Shown here piece by piece: positions 9,003-18,200 of a DNA stretch of 64,000 bases. Source of the DNA: Streptomyces sp. NBC_00620. Lineage in GTDB: Bacteria > Actinomycetota > Actinomycetes > Streptomycetales > Streptomycetaceae. The position numbers and the translations under genes were made by a program. The DNA lies in assembly GCF_026341825.1 (NCBI RefSeq), contig NZ_JAPENY010000001.1, forward strand, positions 806,001-870,000. The letters run 5' to 3'. Within the stretch, counting starts at the first letter, position 1; each line of letters starts with the position of its first letter. The notes beneath the pieces were generated by a model, which was not told the origin of the DNA, searched no databases, and worked only from the letters and a program-made list of their open reading frames with translations.

Positions 9003-10643
9003 GTGAACGACCGTCCCCCGTCGGGGATTGCTACTCCCCCGGCTCCGGCTTCCGATGCCGCCTCGACGCCCTACGCGTCGTCGTACGGCGGGCAGGAAGC
9101 TCAGTACGGCGACTTCACCACGTACGACGGCTACCCCGCCACGGGTTTTGAGACGGGTGCCAACGCCGCGTACGCGACCGGGAACTTCGCAACGCCGGCC
9201 TTCGAAACGACGAGCTTCGCGACAGACCCTCTCTTCGGCGACATGCCGGGCGACGGCGCAGGTTCGCACGACACCACCGGCTCGTACGACACGACAGGTT
9301 CGTACAACGCCACGCAGTGGAACACCGGCAGTCACCAGACGCTGAACTACGACCCGTACGCGGCGCAGCACCAGGCCGCCTACGACACCGGCAGCTACGA
9401 AACGACGACGTGGGCGGCCGGTTACCAGCAGCTCGCCGACATCCCCGCGCAGCACCCCGGCCCTGACACCTCGGGCCAGTGGGACGCGACCGCCTGGCTC
9501 CAGCCGGAGCAGCCGGTCGACCACGCCCAGCAGTGGAGCGCGCACACCCAGGAAACGGGCGCTTACGACGCCACGCAGTGGAACACCGCCGGTGACCACG
9601 ACACGTACGAGCGAGAAGCCGCGTACGAGCGAGAACGCGAGCACCCGCAGACCGAGTCCTACGAGCATCAGCCCGCGCCCGAGCCCCTCGACCAGCAGGC
9701 AACCTCAACCTTCGACCAGCAGGCGACCGCGACCTTCGAGCAGGTCCCGTACGAGCAAGTCGCCGCCGCGGAGGACGAGTTCGAGAACCCGGCCGACGAG
9801 CGCGACACCGGCGACGAGCACGAGGCGCCGCTGCTGCTCGACGACATGGAAGAAGTCACCCCGGCCCCCCGCCCCGCCTCGCGGTCCGCGGCTCGGCCCC
9901 CTTCCCGCTCCCGTCGCCGCACCCCCGCGAAGCGTTCCGCACTGCTGACCGTCGCCGTTCCCTCGGCCTGCGTGATGGGGGTCGCGGGGATCGCCGCCGC
10001 CTCGGTGGTCGACATCGGCGGGGACGAGACCAAGGACACGACGCTCAGCGCATCCGACGGGACCGCGGTGAAGCCGTCCGCCGCGAACAACAAGCTGGAC
10101 ACCCAGCTGCAGAGTCTCTCCGCGGGCGCCGACGACTTCGCGGACCGGGCGAGCCGGACGCAGGAACGTATCGACCTGGAGGCCCAGCAGGAGGCCGAGC
10201 GGAAGAAGGCGGCCGAGGCGGCGGCGACCAAGGAGCGGCTGCGTCCGAAGTTCGCGCTGCCGGTCGCGCAGAAGGGGCTGAGCGCCTACTTCGGCCAGGC
10301 GGGCGTCAACTGGATGTCCATCCACACGGGCATCGACTTCCCGGTGTCGTACGGCACGACGGTGATGTCCGCGACCGACGGAACCGTACGGACGCAGTGG
10401 AACAGCGCGTACGGCAACATGATGATCGTGACCGCGAAGGACGGCACGGAGACGTGGTACTGCCACCTCTCCAGCTACCAGGTCGCGTCGGGCACGACCG
10501 TGAAGGCCGGTGACCCGATCGCGAACTCCGGCAACTCCGGCAACTCCACCGGCCCGCACCTGCACTTCGAGGTCCGCCCGGCCGGCGGCTCGGCGATCGA
10601 CCCGCTGGCATGGCTGAACAGCCACGGCCTGGACCCGACGTAA
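9003..10643 (+). CDS. M23 family metallopeptidase with long Tyr/Thr/Gln-rich N-terminus
   Basis: This 546-residue protein has three parts. Residues 1-300 are a low-complexity region rich in Tyr, Thr, Gln and acidic residues, with imperfect repeats such as YDTTGSY and YDATQWNTA. A single membrane segment (about residues 317-337) follows a basic RSRRRTPAKRS stop, so the N-terminus should be cytoplasmic. After a short coiled-coil region comes a lysostaphin-type M23 domain with HTGIDFP (zinc His/Asp) and HLHFEV (the HxH zinc motif). It is probably a peptidoglycan endopeptidase anchored in the membrane. I chose the GTG at 9003, with GAGAAG before it, because the upstream extension lacks support. 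The cytoplasmic tail is unusually long. Confidence 0.85.
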   Translation: MNDRPPSGIATPPAPASDAASTPYASSYGGQEAQYGDFTTYDGYPATGFETGANAAYATGNFATPAFETTSFATDPLFGDMPGDGAGSHDTTGSYDTTGSYNATQWNTGSHQTLNYDPYAAQHQAAYDTGSYETTTWAAGYQQLADIPAQHPGPDTSGQWDATAWLQPEQPVDHAQQWSAHTQETGAYDATQWNTAGDHDTYEREAAYEREREHPQTESYEHQPAPEPLDQQATSTFDQQATATFEQVPYEQVAAAEDEFENPADERDTGDEHEAPLLLDDMEEVTPAPRPASRSAARPPSRSRRRTPAKRSALLTVAVPSACVMGVAGIAAASVVDIGGDETKDTTLSASDGTAVKPSAANNKLDTQLQSLSAGADDFADRASRTQERIDLEAQQEAERKKAAEAAATKERLRPKFALPVAQKGLSAYFGQAGVNWMSIHTGIDFPVSYGTTVMSATDGTVRTQWNSAYGNMMIVTAKDGTETWYCHLSSYQVASGTTVKAGDPIANSGNSGNSTGPHLHFEVRPAGGSAIDPLAWLNSHGLDPT

Positions 10644-10674
10644 CCACCGGATCCCGCCTGGACCCGACGTAACC
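10627..10674 (+). repeat. 29-bp tandem duplication across the stop codon
   Basis: The segment GCCTGGACCCGACGTAACC appears at 10627-10645 and again at 10656-10674. The first copy holds the last codons and stop of the M23 peptidase gene; the second repeats them in the 3' flank. It looks like a recent local duplication in the short gap before the convergent pcrA gene. Confidence 0.85.
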
Positions 10675-10706
10675 GCCGGGCCCCACCCCACTGGCCGCCT
10701 GCCTGC

Positions 10707-13196
10707 CTACAGTTTCTCCACCGGCGCGTACCGCAGCAGCAGCCGCTTCGGCTTCGGCTCCCCGAAGTCGACCGTCGCCTCGGCGTTCGCGCCCGTCCCG
10801 TTCACACCTACGACGGTGCCCAGGCCGAACTGGTCGTGCGTGACCCGGTCCCCGACCGCCAGAGACACCACCGGCTTCTCGGAGATACCGCGGCGCGTCG
10901 CGAACCCGGAGGCGCCCGCGGACCGCGACCGCGAGGACGACAGCGACGAAGACAGCGAAGCCGCCACCCCCGACACGGGGCTCGACGAGGCGGGACCCAT
11001 CGCACCCGTGCGCTTCCACTCCAGATGCGCGTCCGGAATCTCCTCCAGGAAGCGGGACGGCGGGTTGTACGAGGGCTGCCCCCACGCACTGCGCATGGAC
11101 GACCGCGTCAGATACAGCCGCTCCCGCGCGCGCGTGATGCCGACGTACGCGAGGCGCCGCTCCTCCTCCAGTTCCTTGACCTGGCCCAGCGCACGCATGT
11201 GCGGGAAGACGCCGTCCTCCATGCCGGTCAGGAACACCACAGGAAACTCAAGGCCCTTGGCGGTGTGCAGGGTCATGAGGGTGATGACGCCGTTGCCGTC
11301 CTCCTCGTCGGGGATCTGGTCGGAGTCGGCGACGAGCGCGACCCGCTCGAGGAAGGGGGCGAGCCCGGCCGGGGTCTCTGTCTCACCGGTCTCCTGCTCG
11401 AACTCCAGGGCCACGGCGGCGAGTTCCTGAAGGTTCTCGATGCGGGTCTCGTCCTGCGGATCCGTCGAGGCCTGCAACTCCGCGAGGTAGCCGGTGCGTT
11501 CGAGTACCGCCTCCAGGACGGTGGCCGGGCCCGCGCCCGATTCCACGATCGTCCGCAGGTCCTCCATCAGCGTGTTGAACCGCTTGACCGCGTTCGTGGA
11601 GCGGGCCGCCATGCCGTACGCCTCGTCCACCCGCCGCAGCGCCTGCGGGAAGCTGATCTTCTCGCGCTGCGAGAGCGCGTCGATCATCGCCTCGGCGCGG
11701 TCGCCGATGCCGCGCTTGGGGACGTTGAGGATCCGGCGCATGGGAACGGAGTCCTCGGGGTTGGACAGCACCCGCAGGTACGCCAGGACGTCCCGGACCT
11801 CCTTGCGCTCGTAGAAGCGGACGCCGCCGACGACCTTGTAGGGCAGGCCGACGCGGATGAAGACTTCTTCGAAGACACGGGACTGGGCGTTCGTACGGTA
11901 GAAGACGGCGACATCGCCCGCCTTGGCGTCGCCCGCGTCGGTGAGACGGTCTATTTCGTCGGCGACGAACTGTGCCTCGTCGTGTTCGGTGTCGGCGACG
12001 TAGCCGGTGATGTTCGAACCCGCGCCCGCGTTCGTCCACAGGTTCTTGGGGCGGCGTGATTCGTTGCGCTCGATGACCGCGTTGGCCGCGCTGAGGATCG
12101 TCTGCGTGGAGCGGTAGTTCTGCTCCAGGAGGATCGTCGTCGCGTTCGGGTAGTCCTCCTCGAACTGGAGGATGTTGCGGATGGTCGCGCCGCGGAAGGC
12201 GTAGATGGACTGGTCGGCGTCGCCCACGACACACAGCTCGGCGGGCCCGAGGTCCTGCTCGCTGGGCGGGACGTCCACGGGGTGCTGGGAGGTGCCGACG
12301 AGTTCCCGCACCAACGCGTACTGCGCGTGGTTGGTGTCCTGGTACTCGTCGACGAGTACGTGCCGGAAGCGGCGGTGGTAGTGCTCGGCGACGTCCGGGA
12401 AGGCGCGCAGCAGATTGACCGTCGTCATGATCAGGTCGTCGAAGTCGAGTGCGTTGGCCTCGCGCAGCCGCGACTGATACATCGCGTACGCCTGGGCGAG
12501 GGTCTTCTCGAAGCCGTCGGCGGCCTGGGCGGCGAAGTCCTCCTCGTCGATCAGCTCGTTCTTCAGGTTCGAGATCTTGGCGCTGAACGACTTGGGCGGG
12601 AAGCGCTTCGGGTCGAGGTCCAGATCACGGCAGACGAGCGCCATCAGCCGCTTGGAGTCGGCGGCGTCGTAGATCGAGAACGAGGACGTGAAGCCGAGCC
12701 TCTTGCTCTCGCGGCGCAGGATCCGTACGCACGCGCTGTGGAAGGTCATCACCCACATCGCGTTGGCGCGCGGGCCGACGAGGTGCTCGACGCGCTCCTT
12801 CATCTCGCCCGCGGCCTTGTTGGTGAAAGTGATCGCGAGGATCTGGCCGGGGTGGACATTGCGCTCGCCCAGCAGATACGCGATGCGGTGCGTGAGCACG
12901 CGGGTCTTGCCGGAGCCCGCGCCGGCCACGATGAGCAGGGGGGAGCCGGAGTGCGCCACGGCCGCCCGCTGGTTCTCGTTCAGCCCGTCCAGGAGCGCGG
13001 CCGCGTCCACGGCGGGGCGCGGGGCGCCGTCGCGGTAGTACGCGTCCCGGCTGGGCGGCACGTCGAAGCGGCCGCCGAACAGGTCGTCCGGAAGCGGCTC
13101 GGCCGCCCCGTCCTCGGGCGGCGGCGGGGGCTCTTCCTCGTGGGCCCCGGAGGGCTTGAGGTCCGCCAGGAAGCTGTCATCAAAGAGGCTGCTCAT
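10707..13196 (-). CDS. pcrA: ATP-dependent DNA helicase PcrA/UvrD
   Basis: This 829-residue protein is a superfamily 1A 3'-5' helicase. It has motif I GAGSGKTRVLTHRIAYL near residue 95, motif II VDEYQDTNHAQY, motif III VVGDADQSIYAFRGA, motif IV QNYRSTQ, motif V TLHTAKGLEFPVV and motif VI VGITRARERLYLTRS. The C-terminal tail matches the PcrA/UvrD Tudor-like domain (VGDRVTHDQFGLGTVVGV). It acts in nucleotide-excision repair, in removing RNA polymerase or recombinases from DNA, and in replication restart. The ATG sits 9 nt after a DNA-damage -10 element, so the mRNA is probably leaderless. The gene converges with the M23 peptidase gene. Confidence 0.95.
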   Translation of the reverse strand: MSSLFDDSFLADLKPSGAHEEEPPPPPEDGAAEPLPDDLFGGRFDVPPSRDAYYRDGAPRPAVDAAALLDGLNENQRAAVAHSGSPLLIVAGAGSGKTRVLTHRIAYLLGERNVHPGQILAITFTNKAAGEMKERVEHLVGPRANAMWVMTFHSACVRILRRESKRLGFTSSFSIYDAADSKRLMALVCRDLDLDPKRFPPKSFSAKISNLKNELIDEEDFAAQAADGFEKTLAQAYAMYQSRLREANALDFDDLIMTTVNLLRAFPDVAEHYHRRFRHVLVDEYQDTNHAQYALVRELVGTSQHPVDVPPSEQDLGPAELCVVGDADQSIYAFRGATIRNILQFEEDYPNATTILLEQNYRSTQTILSAANAVIERNESRRPKNLWTNAGAGSNITGYVADTEHDEAQFVADEIDRLTDAGDAKAGDVAVFYRTNAQSRVFEEVFIRVGLPYKVVGGVRFYERKEVRDVLAYLRVLSNPEDSVPMRRILNVPKRGIGDRAEAMIDALSQREKISFPQALRRVDEAYGMAARSTNAVKRFNTLMEDLRTIVESGAGPATVLEAVLERTGYLAELQASTDPQDETRIENLQELAAVALEFEQETGETETPAGLAPFLERVALVADSDQIPDEEDGNGVITLMTLHTAKGLEFPVVFLTGMEDGVFPHMRALGQVKELEEERRLAYVGITRARERLYLTRSSMRSAWGQPSYNPPSRFLEEIPDAHLEWKRTGAMGPASSSPVSGVAASLSSSLSSSRSRSAGASGFATRRGISEKPVVSLAVGDRVTHDQFGLGTVVGVNGTGANAEATVDFGEPKPKRLLLRYAPVEKL

Positions 13197-13205
13197 CGCT
13201 CTCCG

Positions 13206-13228
13206 AGTCTAGGCGGCCCCACTGACAC
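13206..13228 (-). promoter_or_regulatory. PafBC/RecA-NDp-type promoter of pcrA
   Basis: On the minus strand GTGTCAGTGGG at 13228-13218, a 6-nt spacer and TAGACT at 13211-13206 match the TTGTCAGTGGC-N6-TAGggT consensus at the key positions. The start codon at 13196 follows after nine bases, so initiation is at or next to the ATG. UvrD-type helicases belong to the PafBC damage regulon in mycobacteria, which fits this site. Confidence 0.75.
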
Positions 13229-13368
13229 CCCGCCGCCACCCCGAAAACTCCGTCGCAGGAAACGCCGGGAAACCGCTCTCGGACGCCGGGGATCCTCCGG
13301 ATCCGGGCGCCCGGTGACCTCGTACCCCCTCCAGAACGGTTCCGTACCCTCCAGAAACGGTTCCGTCA

Positions 13369-13394
13369 CGGTCGCCGACCGCGGTCGGCGACCG
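13369..13394. promoter_or_regulatory. 26-bp perfect palindrome (possible operator)
   Basis: The left half CGGTCGCCGACCG at 13369-13381 is followed directly by its exact reverse complement CGGTCGGCGACCG at 13382-13394, with no loop. Two direct repeats of CTCCAGA(A)ACGGTTCCG lie just before it, at about 13329-13344 and 13349-13365. The palindrome sits between the divergent pcrA and ABC exporter genes and could be bound by a dimeric repressor such as a TetR protein; none is encoded next to it. Confidence 0.55.
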
Positions 13395-13449
13395 ACCAAG
13401 CGTCGGGGCCTTGCCCTTCCGCACCCTTCCGCCGCCCGGTTCCAGGCCA

Positions 13450-13493
13450 CTGAAACCGCGCTGAATGCGATCTGAATGCGCCCTGCCGCAACC
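13450..13493 (+). promoter_or_regulatory. Four tandem 11-bp repeats (SARP/AfsR-like box)
   Basis: Four consecutive 11-bp units start with CTG: CTGAAACCGCG, CTGAATGCGAT, CTGAATGCGCC and CTGCCGCAACC, the middle two sharing CTGAATGCG. BTAD/SARP-type activators bind direct repeats spaced 11 or 22 bp apart, and an AfsR-like regulator is encoded next to this exporter operon. The last unit ends 8 nt before the ATG at 13502, which is closer than usual for an activator site, so the effect could be different or the true promoter arrangement unusual. Confidence 0.5.
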
Positions 13494-13501
13494 TCCTCGG
13501 C

Positions 13502-14488
13502 ATGACGACAACGACATCGCACTCTCCCGCCATCGCGGCCAAGGGGCTGCGCAAGTCCTACGGGGACAAGACGGTCCTCGACGGCGTCGACCTGACGGTG
13601 CCGACCGGCACGGTCTTCTCCCTGCTCGGCCCGAACGGCGCCGGCAAGACCACCGCCGTCAAGATCCTCTCCACCCTCATCACCGCCGACCCCGGCACCG
13701 GCGACATCCACATCGGCGGCCACAACCTCGCCACCCACCCCCAAGCCGTACGCGCCGCAATCGGCGTCACCGGCCAGTTCTCCGCCGTCGACGGCCTGAT
13801 CACCGGCGAGGAGAACATGCTCCTCATGGCCGACCTGCACCACCTGCCCCGCAGCGAAGGCCGCCGCACCGCAACCGAACTCCTGGAACGCTTCGACCTC
13901 ACCGAGGCCGCCAAGAAGCCCGCCTCCACCTACTCCGGCGGCATGAAACGCCGCCTCGACCTCGCCATGACCCTCGTCGGCAACCCGCGGATCATCTTCC
14001 TCGACGAGCCCACCACCGGCCTCGACCCACGCAGCCGCCACAACATGTGGGGCATCATCCGCGAACTCGTCTCCGACGGGGTGACCGTCTTCCTCACCAC
14101 CCAGTACCTGGAGGAGGCCGACGAACTCGCCGACCGCATCGCCGTACTCAACAACGGCAGGATCGCCGCCCAGGGCACCGCAGAAGAGCTCAAGCGGCTC
14201 ATCCCCGGCGGACACGTCCGGCTCCGCTTCACCGACCCGGCCGCCTACCAGTCCGCCGCCGTCGCCCTGCGCGAGGTCACCAGGGACGACGAGTCGCTGT
14301 CCCTGAGCATCCCCAGCGACGGCAGCCAGCGCGAGCTGCGCTCCATCCTCGACTGGCTGGACTCGACCGGCGTCGAGGCGGACGAGCTGACCGTGCACAC
14401 CCCCGACCTCGACGACGTGTTCTTCGCCCTCACCGGCCCCACCACCGTCCCCAACCAGCCGAACCAGCCCAAGGAGAACGTCCGATGA
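13502..14488 (+). CDS. ABC transporter ATP-binding protein, DrrA-like
   Basis: This 328-residue protein is the ATPase of a drug-exporter-type ABC system. It has Walker A GPNGAGKTT near residue 43, Q-loop GVTGQFSAVDG, signature YSGGMKRRLDLA, Walker B IIFLDEPTTGLDPRSR and H-loop region VFLTTQYLEEADELAD. The VTGQ segment and C-terminal extension follow the daunorubicin-resistance (DrrA) pattern. Its stop overlaps the ATG of the permease gene (ATGA), so both are made together. No Shine-Dalgarno sequence is obvious before the ATG. It probably powers export of an antibiotic or lipophilic compound; the substrate cannot be told. Confidence 0.92.
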   Translation: MTTTTSHSPAIAAKGLRKSYGDKTVLDGVDLTVPTGTVFSLLGPNGAGKTTAVKILSTLITADPGTGDIHIGGHNLATHPQAVRAAIGVTGQFSAVDGLITGEENMLLMADLHHLPRSEGRRTATELLERFDLTEAAKKPASTYSGGMKRRLDLAMTLVGNPRIIFLDEPTTGLDPRSRHNMWGIIRELVSDGVTVFLTTQYLEEADELADRIAVLNNGRIAAQGTAEELKRLIPGGHVRLRFTDPAAYQSAAVALREVTRDDESLSLSIPSDGSQRELRSILDWLDSTGVEADELTVHTPDLDDVFFALTGPTTVPNQPNQPKENVR

Positions 14489-15276
14489 GCGCCCTCTCCC
14501 TCGCCGTACGCGACTCGAACACGATGCTGCGCCGCAACCTCCTGCACGCGTGGCGCTACCCGTCCGCCACCCTGAACCTGCTGCTCACGCCGGTCATGCT
14601 GCTACTGCTCTTCGTCTACATCTTCGGCGACGTCATGGCCGCGGGCATCGGGGACGGCGGCGGGGACCGCTCCGCTTACATCGCCTACATCGTCCCCGGC
14701 ATCGTGATGATGACCATCGGCTCCACCGTGATCGGGGCCGCGGTGTACATCTCCATGGACATGACCGAGGGCCTCATCGCCCGCTTCCGCACGATGGCGG
14801 TCTTCCGCGGCTCCGTGATCATCGGGCACGTCGTGGGCAGCGTGCTGCAGTGCATCGCCAGCGCGGTCCTCGTCGGTGCCGTCGGCGTCGCCATCGGCTT
14901 CCGCTCCACCGACGCCACCGCCCTGGAATGGATCGCGGCGTTCGGACTGATCGCGCTCTTCTCCCTCACCCTCACCTGGATCGCGGTCGGCATGGGCATG
15001 GCCAGCCCGAGCCCCGAGGCGGCCAGCAACAGTGCGATGCCGTTGATCCTCCTCCCGCTCATCTCGAGCGCCTTCATCCCGGCCGACACGATGCCCGGCT
15101 GGTTCCAGCCGATCGCCGAGTACCAGCCGTTCACCCCGGCCATCGAAACCCTGCGCGGCCTGCTCCTCGGCACCGAGATCGGCAACAACGGGTGGATCAC
15201 AATCGCCTGGTGCGTCGGCCTGACGGTGCTCGGCTACCGCTGGTCGATGGCTCAGTTCAACCGCGACCCGAAGTAG
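14485..15276 (+). CDS. ABC transporter permease, DrrB-like
   Basis: This 263-residue permease has about six membrane segments and the ABC-2 profile, including PLILLPLISSAFIPADTMPGWFQPIAEYQPFTPAIETLRGLL near the C-terminus, which is characteristic of DrrB-type permeases. It pairs with the ATPase encoded just before it, sharing an ATGA overlap. The last 20 bases overlap the 3' end of the convergent AfsR-like regulator gene, so the two transcripts are antisense to each other there. Confidence 0.92.
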   Translation: MSALSLAVRDSNTMLRRNLLHAWRYPSATLNLLLTPVMLLLLFVYIFGDVMAAGIGDGGGDRSAYIAYIVPGIVMMTIGSTVIGAAVYISMDMTEGLIARFRTMAVFRGSVIIGHVVGSVLQCIASAVLVGAVGVAIGFRSTDATALEWIAAFGLIALFSLTLTWIAVGMGMASPSPEAASNSAMPLILLPLISSAFIPADTMPGWFQPIAEYQPFTPAIETLRGLLLGTEIGNNGWITIAWCVGLTVLGYRWSMAQFNRDPK

Positions 15277-18200
15277 CCGTCATGACGGCGCGGGCTGCCT
15301 CCCGCAACTCGTCGCGCCCCAGGGCGGCGTACTCCGACACCGCGTCGGCGTACGCCGCCCTCTCGGCGTTCCCGGCGGCCGCGACCGCCTTACGGGCGCG
15401 GTCCGCCGACATCGTCGGCTGGAACGAGCGCAGCACCCGCAGCCGTTCGGCCAGCGCGATCATTCGTACGGCCGTGGCATCGCCGGACGCGAGCCCCGCC
15501 ATGCCGAGGGCGTGCAGCACCGTCCCGAACACAGGGAGCTCCATGGGCGAGCCGGGCGGACCGGAGAGCAGGGTCCGCAGCCCCTGCCGCAGCCGGTCGA
15601 CCGGCTCGGCGACCAGCGCGAGACGGCCGGCGTGCGCGTGCGCCGTCACCGCCGCCGACTGGATCTCCAGCGCCCACCGGTCGAGGAAGGGGTCGCCGTT
15701 GTGCATCGAGCCGGCCTTGGGCGTCTGCTCCACGGCGCCGCGCCACAGGCCGAGCCCGACCTCCGTCAGTCCGCGGGCGAGCGCGATCTCGGCGCGGCCG
15801 CCGAGGTCGGTGCTGTCGGAGTCGTCCTGGTGCGGGAGGTTGACGTCCTCCGCCTGCCGCAGCCAGTACTCGGCCTCGTCGGGGTCGCCGCGCTGCAGAC
15901 AGGCAAGGGCGAGCCCCCAGCGGACGCCGATGGAGTCGCGCTCGTCGCCGAGCCGCGGCAGCACGTCGAGCGCCGCCTTGAGGTGTCCGTACGCTTCCTC
16001 GCCCTGCTCCGTCTGCAAGCACAGCTGGCTCAGCCGGGTGTGGCCCATGACCTGCATGAACGGGTTGTCGACCGGCGCCAGTGAGGTGACGGTCCGGCGA
16101 GCCGAGGCGAGCGCGCGGTCGATGTCGTGCTCCGACTCCCAGACGAAGGTGGCGACGCACTCCGCGACGCCGGCGAGCAGCGGCTGCTCGCTGTCGCAGA
16201 GCTTCTGCAGCACGTCGTAGTCGGGAGGCAGCATCTCGGGGACCGCGCTCAGCACTGCCGCGATGGCGCGCAGCAGCGTGTCCGGCGGGGCCGGGGGCAG
16301 CCGTCGGAGGGTGACGAGCTGGCGTACGACGTGCGGGCCGTAGCCCATGAACAGGCTTGCCGTGCACAACACCGCGGCGGCGCGGGCGACTTCGACGTAT
16401 TCGGGTTCGGGGTGGTAGTGCGAAAGCAGTGGGCCGGTGTCCGCGGCGAGGGCGGTGAGGCGGAGGTAGTTGGAGTCGGTGGACCACAGGGCGGCGAGGA
16501 CGGCGGTGAGGGCGGCTGTGGTGGGGCCGTCCGTACGGGCCAGGGCGTGGCGCAGGGCCAGTACGAGGTTGTCCTGCTCGGCCCTGATCAGCTTCCAGGC
16601 GGTCCGTGGTTCCGAGCCGAAGAACCAGTCGTGGTAGGCGACCACGAAGTCCCGCGCCCAGGCGAGGAACCGGCCGACGGCCTCCTCGTCCTCGCCCGCC
16701 TCCGTACGCCGGGCCGCGCTGAACTCCCGTACGGTCTCCAGCATTCGGAACCGCACGCCGGCCGGTGTGTCGGCGACGGTGAGCAGCGACTGGTCGGCCA
16801 GCTGCTCGAGGAGGAACAGCGCGTCCTCGCCGAGGACATGCTCCGCCGCTTCGCCGGTGAAGCCGCCGGGGAAGACGGACAGCATGCGCAGTGCGGCCCT
16901 GGCTTCCTCGTCGAGCAGGTTCCAGCTCCAGTCGACGACCGCGTGCAGCGTGCGGTGGCGTTCCGGCGTGTCCCGTGCCCCGCCGCGCAGCAGCGCGAAC
17001 CGGTCGCCGAGGCGGCGGGCTATCTCCGGCACCGAGAGGACCCGCACCCGCGCCGCGGCCAACTCCACGGCGAGCGGCAGCCCGTCGAGGTGCCGGCACA
17101 GCTCGGCCATGGCGTCCGGTGGCAGCTCCACGCCGGGCCGGGCGGCCCGGGCCCGCTGTGTGAACAGCTCGACCGAGGTGCCGAGACCGAGCTCGGGCAG
17201 CGCGTACACCGCCTCCGACGTGAGGCCGAGCGGGGCCCGGCTGGTGGCGAGCACCCGCAGGTCCTTCGAGGACGAGACCAGGGCCTGTACGAGGTCGGCG
17301 GCGCCGGCGATGACCTGCTCGCAGTTGTCGAGGACAAGCAGCGCGGGCCCGGAGCCGAGCACGCCGAGGATTCCGGACACCGGGTCGTGGCCACTGAGTG
17401 CGCCGGGCCGTCCCTCGCCCGCGCCGAGCGCGGAGGCCACCTCCGCGGCGACGTCCGCGTCCGCGGTGACGCCGGCGAGCGGCACGAAATACACCACGCG
17501 CTGCTCGGCCCGGCGGCTGACGGCGTGCGCGAGCCGGGTCTTGCCGAGGCCGCCGGGGCCGACGACGGTGACGGCGCGGGAGGCGCGCAGCAGCCGCTCC
17601 ACCGCCGCGATGTCCTCGTCCCGGCCGAGCAGCGGGTTCGGCTCGTGCGGCACGCCGTGCCTGGCCACCGGTGCCTCGCCGCGCAGCAGCTCCTGCTGTA
17701 CGGCCTTGAGCCCGGCGCCCGGATCGGTGCCGAGCGTCTCGCGCAGCTCACGGCGGTAGGCCTCGTACCGCATCAGTGCGGCGGACGGGCCCGCCGAGGC
17801 CGCCTCACCGCGCAGCAGCTCGGCGAGCACCTCCTCGTCGCGCGGACGCTCCGCGGCGGCCACGGCCAGCGGTCCGGCCGCCTCCGCGTGCCGGCCGAGG
17901 CGGGCGAGTGCGAGCGCCTGCGCGCGTACGAGCGTGCCGCGGACGGGGGCGCGCTCGGTGCGCAGCGCGGCCACCGGGTCGTCGGTGTCGCCGGCCTCGT
18001 CGGGGGTGCCCTCCCACAGCGCGAGTCCGGCCTCGGCCGCGGCCAGCGATCCGGCGTGGTCCCCGGCCCTGGCCCGGTCCGCGCTCGCGGCGGCGTGCAG
18101 CAGCAGGGCGGAGCTGTCGACCTGGTCCTCGGCGAGGGTGAGCCGGTATCCGGTCGGCGTGCTGACGAGGACGTCGGCGGCCAGCTGCGCCCGCGCCCTG

